Shown here one piece after another: positions 1-7,100 of a stretch of DNA of 19,586 nt. The DNA is from Coriobacteriia bacterium (GTDB taxonomy: Bacteria; Actinomycetota; Coriobacteriia; Coriobacteriales; UBA8131). The stretch spans positions 1 to 19,586 of the forward strand of contig WRFC01000003.1 in NCBI GenBank assembly GCA_009779015.1, given 5' to 3'. Every line of letters begins with the position of its first letter. Within the stretch, counting starts at the first letter, position 1. The position numbers and the translations under genes were made by a program. Below the pieces are notes generated by a model that had not been told where the DNA came from, searched no databases, and worked only from the letters and a program-made list of their open reading frames with translations.

Positions 1-89
1 CCAACGCGACACGTGCGGCAACGCCTTCCGCGCCGCGCGCCCACAAGAGTGAAAGGTGCGGTAGAGAATGAGAGGATGTGAGATGAGAG

Positions 90-165
90 GGATGTTGAAG
101 AATGGAATCCCTTTCCCGATTGCCGGCGGGTTTAGCAAAAGGGAAAGGGATTCCCGGAAGGGGCG
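90..165. repeat. 76-bp direct repeat, copy 1, with long perfect hairpin
   Basis: This copy is identical to positions 223-298 (offset 133). Within it, 104-117 (GGAATCCCTTTCCC) and 141-154 (GGGAAAGGGATTCC) are perfectly complementary, giving a 14-bp stem around a 23-nt loop. Inside the loop, TTGC (120-123) and GCAA (135-138) can extend the fold. No long T-run follows on either strand, so a classic intrinsic terminator is uncertain. Alternatives are a dispersed intergenic repeat (REP or MITE-like) or a 3'-end stabilising structure. Confidence 0.9.
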
Positions 166-222
166 TTTAGACGGCCAGAGATGAGCGGGGCCGCTGAAGG
201 GGCGGCGCGGCCCTGTGGCCGA

Positions 223-298
223 GGATGTTGAAGAATGGAATCCCTTTCCCGATTGCCGGCGGGTTTAGCAAAAGGGAAAGGGATTCCCGGAAGGGGCG
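223..298. repeat. 76-bp direct repeat, copy 2, with long perfect hairpin
   Basis: This is a second exact copy of the 90-165 element, with stem arms at 237-250 and 274-287. On the minus strand it falls about 45 bases after the stop codon of the upstream gene and is followed by ATTCTT, a weak T-rich tail. It could therefore end or protect the accessory-operon transcript. Neither copy is flanked by an open frame resembling a transposase. Confidence 0.9.
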
Positions 299-343
299 GA
301 TCGCAAAGGGCTGTTTGTCAAGCTGGACCGACATCGGGCTGCC

Positions 344-1504
344 TCAACTCTGGTCGGGCGCGGGAAAGACGCCCCAGTCGCCGATCGAGAAGACGGGGTA
401 CTCGTGGTCAGGCTGATTATCAAAGACGCCGTCGGTGATGACGAAGTTCACGGGCATGCCGAGGATGTTCTGATACTCCATGGCCAAGACCGGCAGGCGT
501 TGGAGCAGGTAGTTCTGACGCTCTTGCTGAAGGTCCGACTCCAGGACGGTGACCTGGCCGTTCTCGTCGTAGCCCTCGACATTGGGCACGACGATGACCA
601 GGGCGTTGGGGTTGTAGCCGATATCACTGGTGGAGTGCGGGAAGCAAACGAACGAGCGGGTGTCGACATAGGGCATGCCGGTGGCCGTATACTGGCGCAC
701 GACGTCTTTGAAAGTGCGCGCGACCAGGTCCAGCGCCTCATCGGTGACGACGCTGCCGTTCTCGTCGGCCAACCGCTCTAAGGTGGCGGCATCGGTGCTG
801 TCCAACATCTCGATGTTATAACCGGCACAGCGGATGTAGAGGCATTCGAGGTTCAAGGCCGTGCGCTGCTGGTAGGTGCTCTGGCGATCTGCAGGCAGGG
901 GCCCAAAGCCCAGGCTGGTCTGCACGAGCTCGTGATCAAGGAGGTCGAGGCGCAAGGTCTTTAAGATATAGACCTCAAAGGCCTTCTGGTAATAGGCATC
1001 GAGCCTCAGGTAGTTGCTCCAGCTGGCCTCGGTCGCGTAAGGCAAGGGGTCTGTGGCCAGCACCGGCATCGTCGACTCGTCCATCGACCCGTTTCTGACC
1101 AAGAGGCCGTTGTCAAAGGCCCGTTGGAAGATGAAGGAGGCGGTGTAGGCCGGCGTCGGGGTGACCGGGCCGTCTTTGACCAGCCCCAGGTTGACGGGCG
1201 GCTCTTCTGAGACAGCGGCGGCCGAGGCCGATGCGGTCGGCTGGCTGCCTGTGCCGGGCACAGTCGTCACCGCTTGGCCGGCCTGGTCGCTGTTGTTTGC
1301 GCCGGCCTGGCCGCTGCTGTTGGCGGCGGCCTGGTCGCTGCTGCCCGCAGCGGCCAAAGGCGGCTGGCCGTTGGACTGGGCATGCTGGATGACCAATAGC
1401 CCCACTGCGCAGACCGCGACGACGACGATCAGACAGCCGATAAAAGCCGATATGACCCCTTTTGGCAGCAGATGCTGATGTGCTCTCGTTCCCTGGTTTT
1501 TCAT
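344..1504 (-). CDS. Unrecognised single-pass membrane protein with a large extracytoplasmic domain
   Basis: This is a 386-residue protein that I do not recognise. It has a short basic N-terminus and one clear hydrophobic segment (residues ~16-39). A low-complexity Ala/Ser/Asn/Gln/Gly linker follows (~45-105, including repeats like SDQAAANSSGQAGANNSDQAG). The rest is a mixed alpha/beta domain of ~280 residues with few cysteines and many Tyr, Leu and Asp. The arrangement predicts a membrane anchor, a flexible stalk and an outside domain. Its ATG abuts the TAA of the upstream peptidase gene with zero spacing (TAAATG), so the two are translationally coupled and probably work together. No catalytic motif is obvious; it could be a partner, inhibitor or substrate-binding protein for the peptidase. 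The gene is certain as a coding frame; its function is unknown. Confidence 0.85.
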   Translation of the reverse strand: MKNQGTRAHQHLLPKGVISAFIGCLIVVVAVCAVGLLVIQHAQSNGQPPLAAAGSSDQAAANSSGQAGANNSDQAGQAVTTVPGTGSQPTASASAAAVSEEPPVNLGLVKDGPVTPTPAYTASFIFQRAFDNGLLVRNGSMDESTMPVLATDPLPYATEASWSNYLRLDAYYQKAFEVYILKTLRLDLLDHELVQTSLGFGPLPADRQSTYQQRTALNLECLYIRCAGYNIEMLDSTDAATLERLADENGSVVTDEALDLVARTFKDVVRQYTATGMPYVDTRSFVCFPHSTSDIGYNPNALVIVVPNVEGYDENGQVTVLESDLQQERQNYLLQRLPVLAMEYQNILGMPVNFVITDGVFDNQPDHEYPVFSIGDWGVFPAPDQS

Positions 1505-2779
1505 TTACTCACTCCAATGTACGGTGACAATCCAGGGGCGGATGTTGTAAAGGGTCGCTCCGGCGGGGACTGACGGAGGAGTGCCCTTATAGTACTTGGG
1601 GTCGCTGCCTGGTGCCTCGAGGCAGTAATCGGCAAAGCCGAGGTCGGTAACATAGTAGGCATTGCCCCAAGACGAGACCATATACGAGTAGGGCTCGCTG
1701 GCCACCTCGACGCCGGTCAGCGACGTGGCGTGCCCTTCTCCCGGTTCAAGGGACTGGAAAGAGACCGAGGTGCCCGAGCGGATGGCCAGATACGAGCTGC
1801 CGGCAAAAGCCGAGACGGCGATGCTGCCCTCGTCCATCAGCGCCGTCCAATCGGCGCCTGGGTCAAAGTCCTTGGTCGCGACCTGAACGGTCACGCGCCC
1901 GTCGGTCTTAGCCGCCACATAGTCGGCAAAGACCCCGAACTCGCTGCGGCTCAGGCCCTTGTAGAGGTCGGGAGTGGCCTTTTGGCCGGCCGCGCAGCGG
2001 CTCTGGACGGCAAAACAATAGATATCGGTGATCAGCGGCTCGTAGTTGAGGACCTGCTTATTGCCCTCTGGGCGGTAGATCGTAAAGCCAAAATCATTGG
2101 TATAACCGGTCGGGTTAAAAAAGTACTTCTCCATGATGGCATTGGCCATGGCTGTATAAGTGCAGCCGTTCTCGCTGATGCCCTCCAGCAAAAAATGCAT
2201 ATCTTCTGGTGAGAAGCCACTAAAGCAGGGATACTTGGCAAGGATCGCCTGGAGCTCGTCGAGATGGTGCCCGTCCTCGTAATAGGCGATCGGGCTCTCT
2301 TGGTTGCCGCCATAAAAACCCAGCAGGTTAAGGCTGTAGGCCAGTGAGCGGGCGCGCGACTGAACGACATTCAGAACGCCTGCGGCATCGGGGAGAATAG
2401 CGGGCCCAGTGGTCGGCTGGCTCTCGTTTGAAGCTTCGGCAGCAGCGGCCGTGGTATCTAGGGTCGCGGCCTCGGCGGCCTCGACACTGACGGCCAAGGT
2501 GTCTGAAGCGGCTATTTGCCCACCGCTTGAAGCCGCCGGAAAGCCCGTTTGAGAAAGCCCAGAAACAACCGGCAGAGAACTGATAATGCTCAGAATGCCC
2601 TGCGTATCGGCCTTTTTCAGCATTAGCAAAGCATCCCCGGCCGTACACCCGGCCGAGTTCAAGGCGAGTGCCGCGAGCGCGGCTGCCAGTAAACAACTGA
2701 CTACGCCTTTGAGATATCTGCTGGCTTGATGACGCAGCCCTCTCGGCTTTGTCGGCGGTGTCCCCCTCATCTGCCTCAT
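1505..2779 (-). CDS. Exported papain-like (C39-like) cysteine peptidase candidate
   Basis: The protein is 424 residues from the ATG at 2779. That start is favoured over an upstream in-frame TTG (2797) because GGGAAAGG sits 8 nt before it. A basic N-terminus (~1-24) precedes a hydrophobic segment (~25-42) ending in NSAGC, which resembles a signal peptide or a poor lipobox. Next comes a low-complexity Ser/Ala/Thr region (~80-135). The C-terminal domain has a papain-fold order of possible catalytic residues: Cys in ENGCTYTAMANAIMEKY (~C206), His in GEGHATSLTGVE (~H350), and Asn in SSWGNAYYV (~N373). That spacing suits C39/CHAP-like papain folds, so a cell-wall or extracellular protein substrate is plausible. 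Its own promoter lies at 2908-2936. The gene is followed without gap by the membrane-protein gene at 344-1504. The catalytic assignment is inferred from motifs only. Confidence 0.65.
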   Translation of the reverse strand: MRQMRGTPPTKPRGLRHQASRYLKGVVSCLLAAALAALALNSAGCTAGDALLMLKKADTQGILSIISSLPVVSGLSQTGFPAASSGGQIAASDTLAVSVEAAEAATLDTTAAAAEASNESQPTTGPAILPDAAGVLNVVQSRARSLAYSLNLLGFYGGNQESPIAYYEDGHHLDELQAILAKYPCFSGFSPEDMHFLLEGISENGCTYTAMANAIMEKYFFNPTGYTNDFGFTIYRPEGNKQVLNYEPLITDIYCFAVQSRCAAGQKATPDLYKGLSRSEFGVFADYVAAKTDGRVTVQVATKDFDPGADWTALMDEGSIAVSAFAGSSYLAIRSGTSVSFQSLEPGEGHATSLTGVEVASEPYSYMVSSWGNAYYVTDLGFADYCLEAPGSDPKYYKGTPPSVPAGATLYNIRPWIVTVHWSE

Positions 2780-2826
2780 GGGAGAAGCCTTTCCCAAGAT
2801 TTGGCCAAGCGTCGTCGATTCATGAA

Positions 2827-2853
2827 CCCGATCGACCGGATTGTCGACTCGGG
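2827..2853 (-). promoter_or_regulatory. 5'-leader hairpin upstream of the peptidase gene
   Basis: CCCGATCGAC (2827-2836) pairs with GTCGACTCGGG (2843-2853), giving a 10-bp stem with one bulged G and a 6-nt loop. It lies between the predicted promoter and the start codon, so it would form in the untranslated leader and could affect stability or translation. No antiterminator alternative was identified. Confidence 0.4.
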
Positions 2854-2907
2854 CTGATCCGAAAAAAACATCATAAGCAATCGCCCCCCGTGCTATGAAG
2901 TTTTTTG

Positions 2908-2936
2908 AGTTTAGTACGGCATACGAGATTTGTCAA
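2908..2936 (-). promoter_or_regulatory. Predicted sigma-70/sigma-A promoter for the peptidase operon
   Basis: On the minus strand a perfect -35 box TTGACA (2936-2931) is followed after 17 bases by TAAACT (2913-2908), matching four of six -10 consensus positions. Transcription would start near 2900, leaving a leader of about 120 nt before the ATG at 2779. The perfect -35, ideal spacing and AT-rich setting make this the best promoter candidate in the window. It implies the two accessory genes can be expressed separately from the dcw cluster. Confidence 0.65.
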
Positions 2937-2950
2937 TAAACTATTCTCCT

Positions 2951-2974
2951 AATTGCTGGACCCCCCTAGCAATT
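2951..2974. promoter_or_regulatory. Inverted repeat just upstream of the -35 box (possible operator)
   Basis: AATTGCT (2951-2957) and AGCAATT (2968-2974) form a perfect 7-bp inverted repeat around a C-rich centre on the plus strand. It ends 15 bases upstream of the TTGACA box of the predicted promoter. That position suits a regulator-binding site. As RNA it could instead be a hairpin at the end of the ftsQ transcript, but no T-run follows it. Confidence 0.4.
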
Positions 2975-3052
2975 CGTATTTACCGTTTTTGCGTGGTTCG
3001 ACAAGCGAATATAAGTTTTGTAAAAGTGTATTAATTAATAGCAGGCGCAATA

Positions 3053-3067
3053 ACACGATATTCGTGT
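3053..3067. promoter_or_regulatory. Short palindrome in intergenic island (possible protein-binding site)
   Basis: ACACGA-TAT-TCGTGT is a perfect 6-bp palindrome with a 3-base centre, in the AT-rich region 66 bases past the ftsQ stop codon. Its size and symmetry resemble a dimeric regulator half-site pair. A site this short can arise by chance. Confidence 0.25.
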
Positions 3068-3132
3068 GAATTGCTTTTCGTAAAATTTGGAGGCTTCGCA
3101 CAGATCGCCGGAGCGCACCTTGGGGCTGCTTG

Positions 3133-4176
3133 TCAATTACCGTCTTTGAGGCGGTAAGTAGCCTTATCGGCGACCCGGACATTGATCGACTGCAGGCTGT
3201 CGCCTTTCTCGCTGATCAGGCCTTGGACGACGCTCTCTTTCATGCTGATGTCCTCGGCCTGCCCGAATGAGACCGTCAGGCCATCGGACATCTGCAGCTC
3301 GGCCGAGATCGTGTCGGGGGCCGAGATGCTCGTGACCTGGGCGGCGAAGTCCGGTGAAAGCCCTTGGAGGATGGCCAAGGCGTTCTCGAGGCTGGCTGCC
3401 TGTTGGCTGTCGGCGGCAAACGGCCCCGGGGCTGGCGTCGCGTCTTTGGGCAGGTCGGTGATGCGGGGCAGGGCATCGAGCAGCTGCGCGCGCTGTTTGG
3501 CCGACATCGCCGTCAGCTCATCCAGCCAGTTACCGTCGCCCGAGACCAGCCAGAGCCCGGCACCGTTGCTGGACTGCGACGAGCCATAGGCCACCACGGC
3601 CAGCGGCTGGCGCTCGCTGATCTCGATCACCAAGGTGGCGGGAAAGACCTTCTTTAACCCGGCGCTGGCGACCCAGGGATTGCCCTCTAACCGGCCGATC
3701 ACATCCTTGCTGTCCAGCCGCAGCAGGGTAGAGTCTGTCGGGACCTGGGCGATCGCGGTCAATTGCTCAGAGCTCAGGTAGCTGGCGCCTTCGACCTGCA
3801 GGGTCTGGATCTTAAAAAGCGGCGAGTAATAGACGCCAATCAGGGCGACCGCGATCAAGAAGACCACGACCACGACGATCAGGGCACGTTTGGCGGCCTT
3901 AGAGCGGGGGCGCTCGACGCGCATCTTTTGCGACTTGGCCTCGCGGACCGTGCGCCCGGTGACGACCGGCCTCTGGGATTTCGAGCGACCGGGCGGCCGG
4001 CCGCCCCTTTGGCCTTGGAGCACGCGCACCGGTTCGTCTTTGGCCGGGCGCGGGATACGCGGCTGCGCCGCTCTGGGCCTGCCGCCGCCCGCTCCGCCGC
4101 CCCCGGCACGGCCCCCGGCACGACCACGGTCACCTGAAGCCGAGGAAGCGGATCTCGGTCTGAAGCTCTTTTCCAT
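3133..4176 (-). CDS. ftsQ: FtsQ/DivIB, divisome assembly protein with POTRA domain
   Basis: This is a bitopic septal protein that bridges the FtsW/FtsI synthase and FtsL/DivIC-type partners. The 347 residues comprise a long, very basic, Gly/Arg/Pro-rich cytoplasmic tail (~1-95, with GGRAGGGGAGGG), one hydrophobic segment (~98-117) and a POTRA-like domain (~121-192, FKIQTLQVEG to EISERQP, including the typical NPWVASAGLKKVFPATL). A beta-type domain follows to the end. The ATG at 4176 is supported by a strong GAGG/GGGAGG ribosome site just upstream. It overlaps the end of the murGCB gene by 47 nt, so its translation is probably coupled to that gene. The basic N-tail is longer than in classical FtsQ/DivIB and could contact acidic cytoplasmic partners or DNA (inference). 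Neither ftsA nor ftsZ follows. Confidence 0.9.
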   Translation of the reverse strand: MEKSFRPRSASSASGDRGRAGGRAGGGGAGGGRPRAAQPRIPRPAKDEPVRVLQGQRGGRPPGRSKSQRPVVTGRTVREAKSQKMRVERPRSKAAKRALIVVVVVFLIAVALIGVYYSPLFKIQTLQVEGASYLSSEQLTAIAQVPTDSTLLRLDSKDVIGRLEGNPWVASAGLKKVFPATLVIEISERQPLAVVAYGSSQSSNGAGLWLVSGDGNWLDELTAMSAKQRAQLLDALPRITDLPKDATPAPGPFAADSQQAASLENALAILQGLSPDFAAQVTSISAPDTISAELQMSDGLTVSFGQAEDISMKESVVQGLISEKGDSLQSINVRVADKATYRLKDGN

Positions 4177-7100
4177 AGCCCTCCCTCACCCTTCGACGGA
4201 CTTCTTTGATCACATGGACGACGTCTGCGGCGCTGGCCTGGCCGCAGTTGACGATGAAGTTGGCATGCATCTCTGAGACGCTGGCGTCGCCGATGCGATA
4301 GCCCTTGAGGCCGAGGGAGTCGATCAGCTGCCCGGCCGAGGCGCCCTCGGGGTTCTTAAAGATACTGCCGGCGCTCGGTTGCTGGAGGGGCTGGGTCTGG
4401 CGCCGCCGCTTGAGCAAGGCCTCCATGCGCCCTCTGATCTGCGCGGCATCGCCTTCGCGCACTTGGAGCTCGGCTTCGACCACGATCTCGCCCAAGGGCA
4501 GGCCGCTGCTCCGGTAGTGCCAGTTCAGCTCATTGGCCGTATAACGCACGAGGCCAAAGCCGGGCCGCAGCACAGTCACGGCCGAGACCACCTCGCTCAT
4601 CCAATGGTCGGCGCCGCCGGCGTTCATAAAGATGGCGCCGCCCAGGGTCCCGGGGATGCCGACGGCGAACTCGAGGCCCGAGTAACCGAGCTTGAAGGCC
4701 CTTTGCACAAGGTTGTTGAGCAAGACCCCGGCCCCGGCCACGATATGCTCAGAGACTGCGGCCTCCCGCCCGCTCGGGCGCGGGCCGGCGGCGTCGCGCG
4801 CCAAAACGTCTGCGTCCGCCTCGGCCTCTGTGCCCGCCTCTGCCGCCTCTACGAGAACGTCCCACTGATCGCGGTCAGACGGAAAGCTGAACTCTCTAAA
4901 CTGGCTGCCCAGGGTCAGGATCGCACCTTCAAAGCCCTCATCGCTGACCAGCAGGTTCGTCCCCTTTCCGACGATCGCCCAGGGGATCTGAAAATCCGAG
5001 ATGACTTGCAGGCTGCGGTTCAGGTCGCTGACCGAGAGGCACTCGACATAGAGCGCGGCCGGCCCGCCGATGCGGTAACTGGTATGCCTGGACATCGGCT
5101 CGTTAAAAAGCAGGGTGCCCTGGATGCTGCCCTCGAGCTCGCAATAGGCCTCAAAACCCAAGGCCTTTGGCCTGGCATCGCCAGAGTCTGGCACTTGCCC
5201 AACGCCGCCTGAGGCTGACGCGCCGGGGGCGGCGGCGGTCTGCCCGGCCAGCTCATGGCCAGGGCGCGTCGGATCGGCCTCGCGCTGCCGTAAGGCCTCG
5301 GCTATTTTCCCAGACATCTGGGTGACATCGCCCGCGCCCATGGTCAAGATGAGGTCGCCGGCCGCTGCCTGGCCGGCCAGTTGGCGGGCGATGGCCGGGC
5401 GGTCGTCCAGGCAGTCGACCACGGACGCCGGCCGCGCCGCGCGCATGGCCTCGGCCAAGACGTCAGAGCTAACGCCCGCGATGGGCTTTTCTCCCGCTGC
5501 ATAAATGGGGAGAAGGACAAGGCTGTCAACGTCATCGAAGGCCGTTACGAACTCGTCAAAGAGCCCTTGCGTGCGTGTATAGCGGTGCGGCTGAAAGACC
5601 ACATACAGCCTTTTGTAGCCCAGCGAGCGGGCAGCGGCGATGGTCGCCTTGACCTCGGTCGGGTGATGGCCGTAGTCGTCGACGACGTCGATGCCGGCGC
5701 TGCTGCCGACCTTCTCAAAGCGTCGGGCAGTGCCCGCGAAGCCCTCTAAGGACTGCGCTGCGGCATCGGCCGGATAGCCCTGCAGGTCGAGGAGCGCCAG
5801 AACGGCCGCCGAGTTGAGGGCGTTGTGGCGGCCGGGCGCGGCCGGCACCGAGAGCGGCTGGCTGCGCCCGTCGGGGTAGCTCAGGCTATACGAGCCATCG
5901 GGCAGGTCGTGCAGGCGGTAGTCGGCGCTGGCCGAAAAGCCATATGAGACAGACTGGCGCCCAGAGCTGGCGGCCAGGGCCGGCAGTACGGCGTCATCGG
6001 CACAGTAGACCAGCCAGCCATTCTCGGCGATGGTCTGGATAAAAGCCTGAAAGGCCGCCCGGATCTGGGCGAGCGAGCGGTAGTGGTCGAGATGGTCGCG
6101 CTCGATGTTCGTGATGATCGCGATCTGAGGGTGCAGGCAGGTGAAAGAGCCGTCCGACTCGTCCGCCTCGATCACATAGTCATGCCCTTTGCCCTGGTGC
6201 GCGGTGGCCTGAAAGGCGCGCAAGACGCCGCCGATCAAAAAGCTCGGGTCGGCCTGGAGGGCGACCAAGGCCGAGGCCAACAACGACGAGGTCGTGGTCT
6301 TGCCATGGGTCCCGGCGACCGCCAGGCAGCGCTTGTGCCGACCCAGCCAGTCCAGCATGCGCGCCCGCGGCCAGACTTCGACGCCCAGCTCGCGGGCGGC
6401 CTTGAGCTCGGGGCTGTCTACCGGGATGGCCGTCGAGGCGACGACCAGGTCGGGCTGAAAATCGCGCAAGGCCTGGCCATCTTGCTGGAAGTCGATAGCG
6501 ATGCCGAGGTCGGTGATGGCGGTCAGGTATTGCGAGCCTTTGAGGTCAGAGCCGCCGACCAGGTGCCCCTGGGCATGGGCGAGCAAGGCCAGGCCGCTCA
6601 TGCCAGAGCCGGCGATGCCGATGAAGTAGAGGCGTTTGCTTGGCCAGGCGGGCGCATCGGGCGCACCGGGGGCGTCGGCGGCAGCCGACCGGGCAGCGGC
6701 GGTGCCGCTGTCCGCGTCAGCAGCGCCGGCAGCGTCAGTAGCGCCGACAGCGTCGATATCGTCGATATCGCCGGCTGCCGCGCCCGTCTCGGCCTCTTCT
6801 GGGCTGACGTCTTGCGGTGCGCCCGGCGCACCGGGCACGCCGGGCGCACCGCAAGACGTCAGCCCGATGACCAGGTCGGCAATGACTTGGCGGGCATCGG
6901 CATCGCGCGCGCCTAAGCGCGCGGCGGCCTCTTGCAGGCCGGCCCGCGCCTCGGCGTTGGTCAGCAGCGCCTGAAGGCAGCCCACAAACCCCGGGCCGTC
7001 CAAGTCCTCGTCGGCGATCACTTCGGCCGCCCCGGCCGCCGCCAGGCGTTGGGCGTTCAGCGACTGCTCGTCGGCGGCCGCATAGGGGTAGGGCACCAAG

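Larger units (their letters stand above)
1..343. other. Non-coding left end downstream of the accessory operon
   Basis: No convincing gene is seen here on either strand. The short open frames present are fragments running through repeat DNA. The stretch lies beyond the stop codon (344-346, minus strand) of the last accessory gene and holds two copies of a 76-bp hairpin element (listed separately) separated by 57 bases. Positions 62-91 are strikingly purine-rich on the plus strand. Bases 299-343, between the second repeat copy and the stop codon, show nothing recognisable. Confidence 0.6.
2780..3132. other. AT-richer intergenic island between ftsQ and the peptidase gene
   Basis: This stretch of about 350 bases is visibly much richer in A and T than the coding DNA on both sides. 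It contains a good sigma-70-type promoter for the peptidase operon, a 5'-leader hairpin and two short palindromes (each listed). A 77-codon open frame across it (2949-3182) overlaps the end of ftsQ in another frame and has no recognisable content. No stem followed by a T-run was found after ftsQ, so where the dcw transcript ends is unclear. Confidence 0.7.

Noticed and set aside
90..298. CRISPR array
   Set aside because: There are only two copies, the repeat is 76 bp with a long internal hairpin, and only one spacer-like gap exists; no cas gene is present.
1..343. Insertion sequence or transposon end
   Set aside because: The duplicated hairpin element is suggestive, but no transposase frame, target-site duplication or terminal repeats can be seen in the available sequence.
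2620..2660. Clear lipoprotein signal for the peptidase candidate
   Set aside because: A cysteine follows the hydrophobic stretch (NSAGC), but Asn at -4 and the residue order fit the lipobox poorly. Lipidation is possible, not supported.
2951..2974. Rho-independent terminator after ftsQ
   Set aside because: The stem is only 7 bp with a C/G-rich loop and no T-run follows on the minus strand. An operator-like site near the promoter is at least as likely.
2949..3182. 77-codon minus-strand open frame across the intergenic island
   Set aside because: It starts inside ftsQ in another frame, spans the promoter and palindromes, shows no recognisable domain, and is easily explained by chance in AT-rich sequence.
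4379..6916. Long plus-strand open frames opposite murGCB (277 codons each at 4379-5212 and 6083-6916)
   Set aside because: They are antisense to a gene with unmistakable conserved motifs. In GC-rich DNA stops are rare in such frames, and their translations are low-complexity with no domains.
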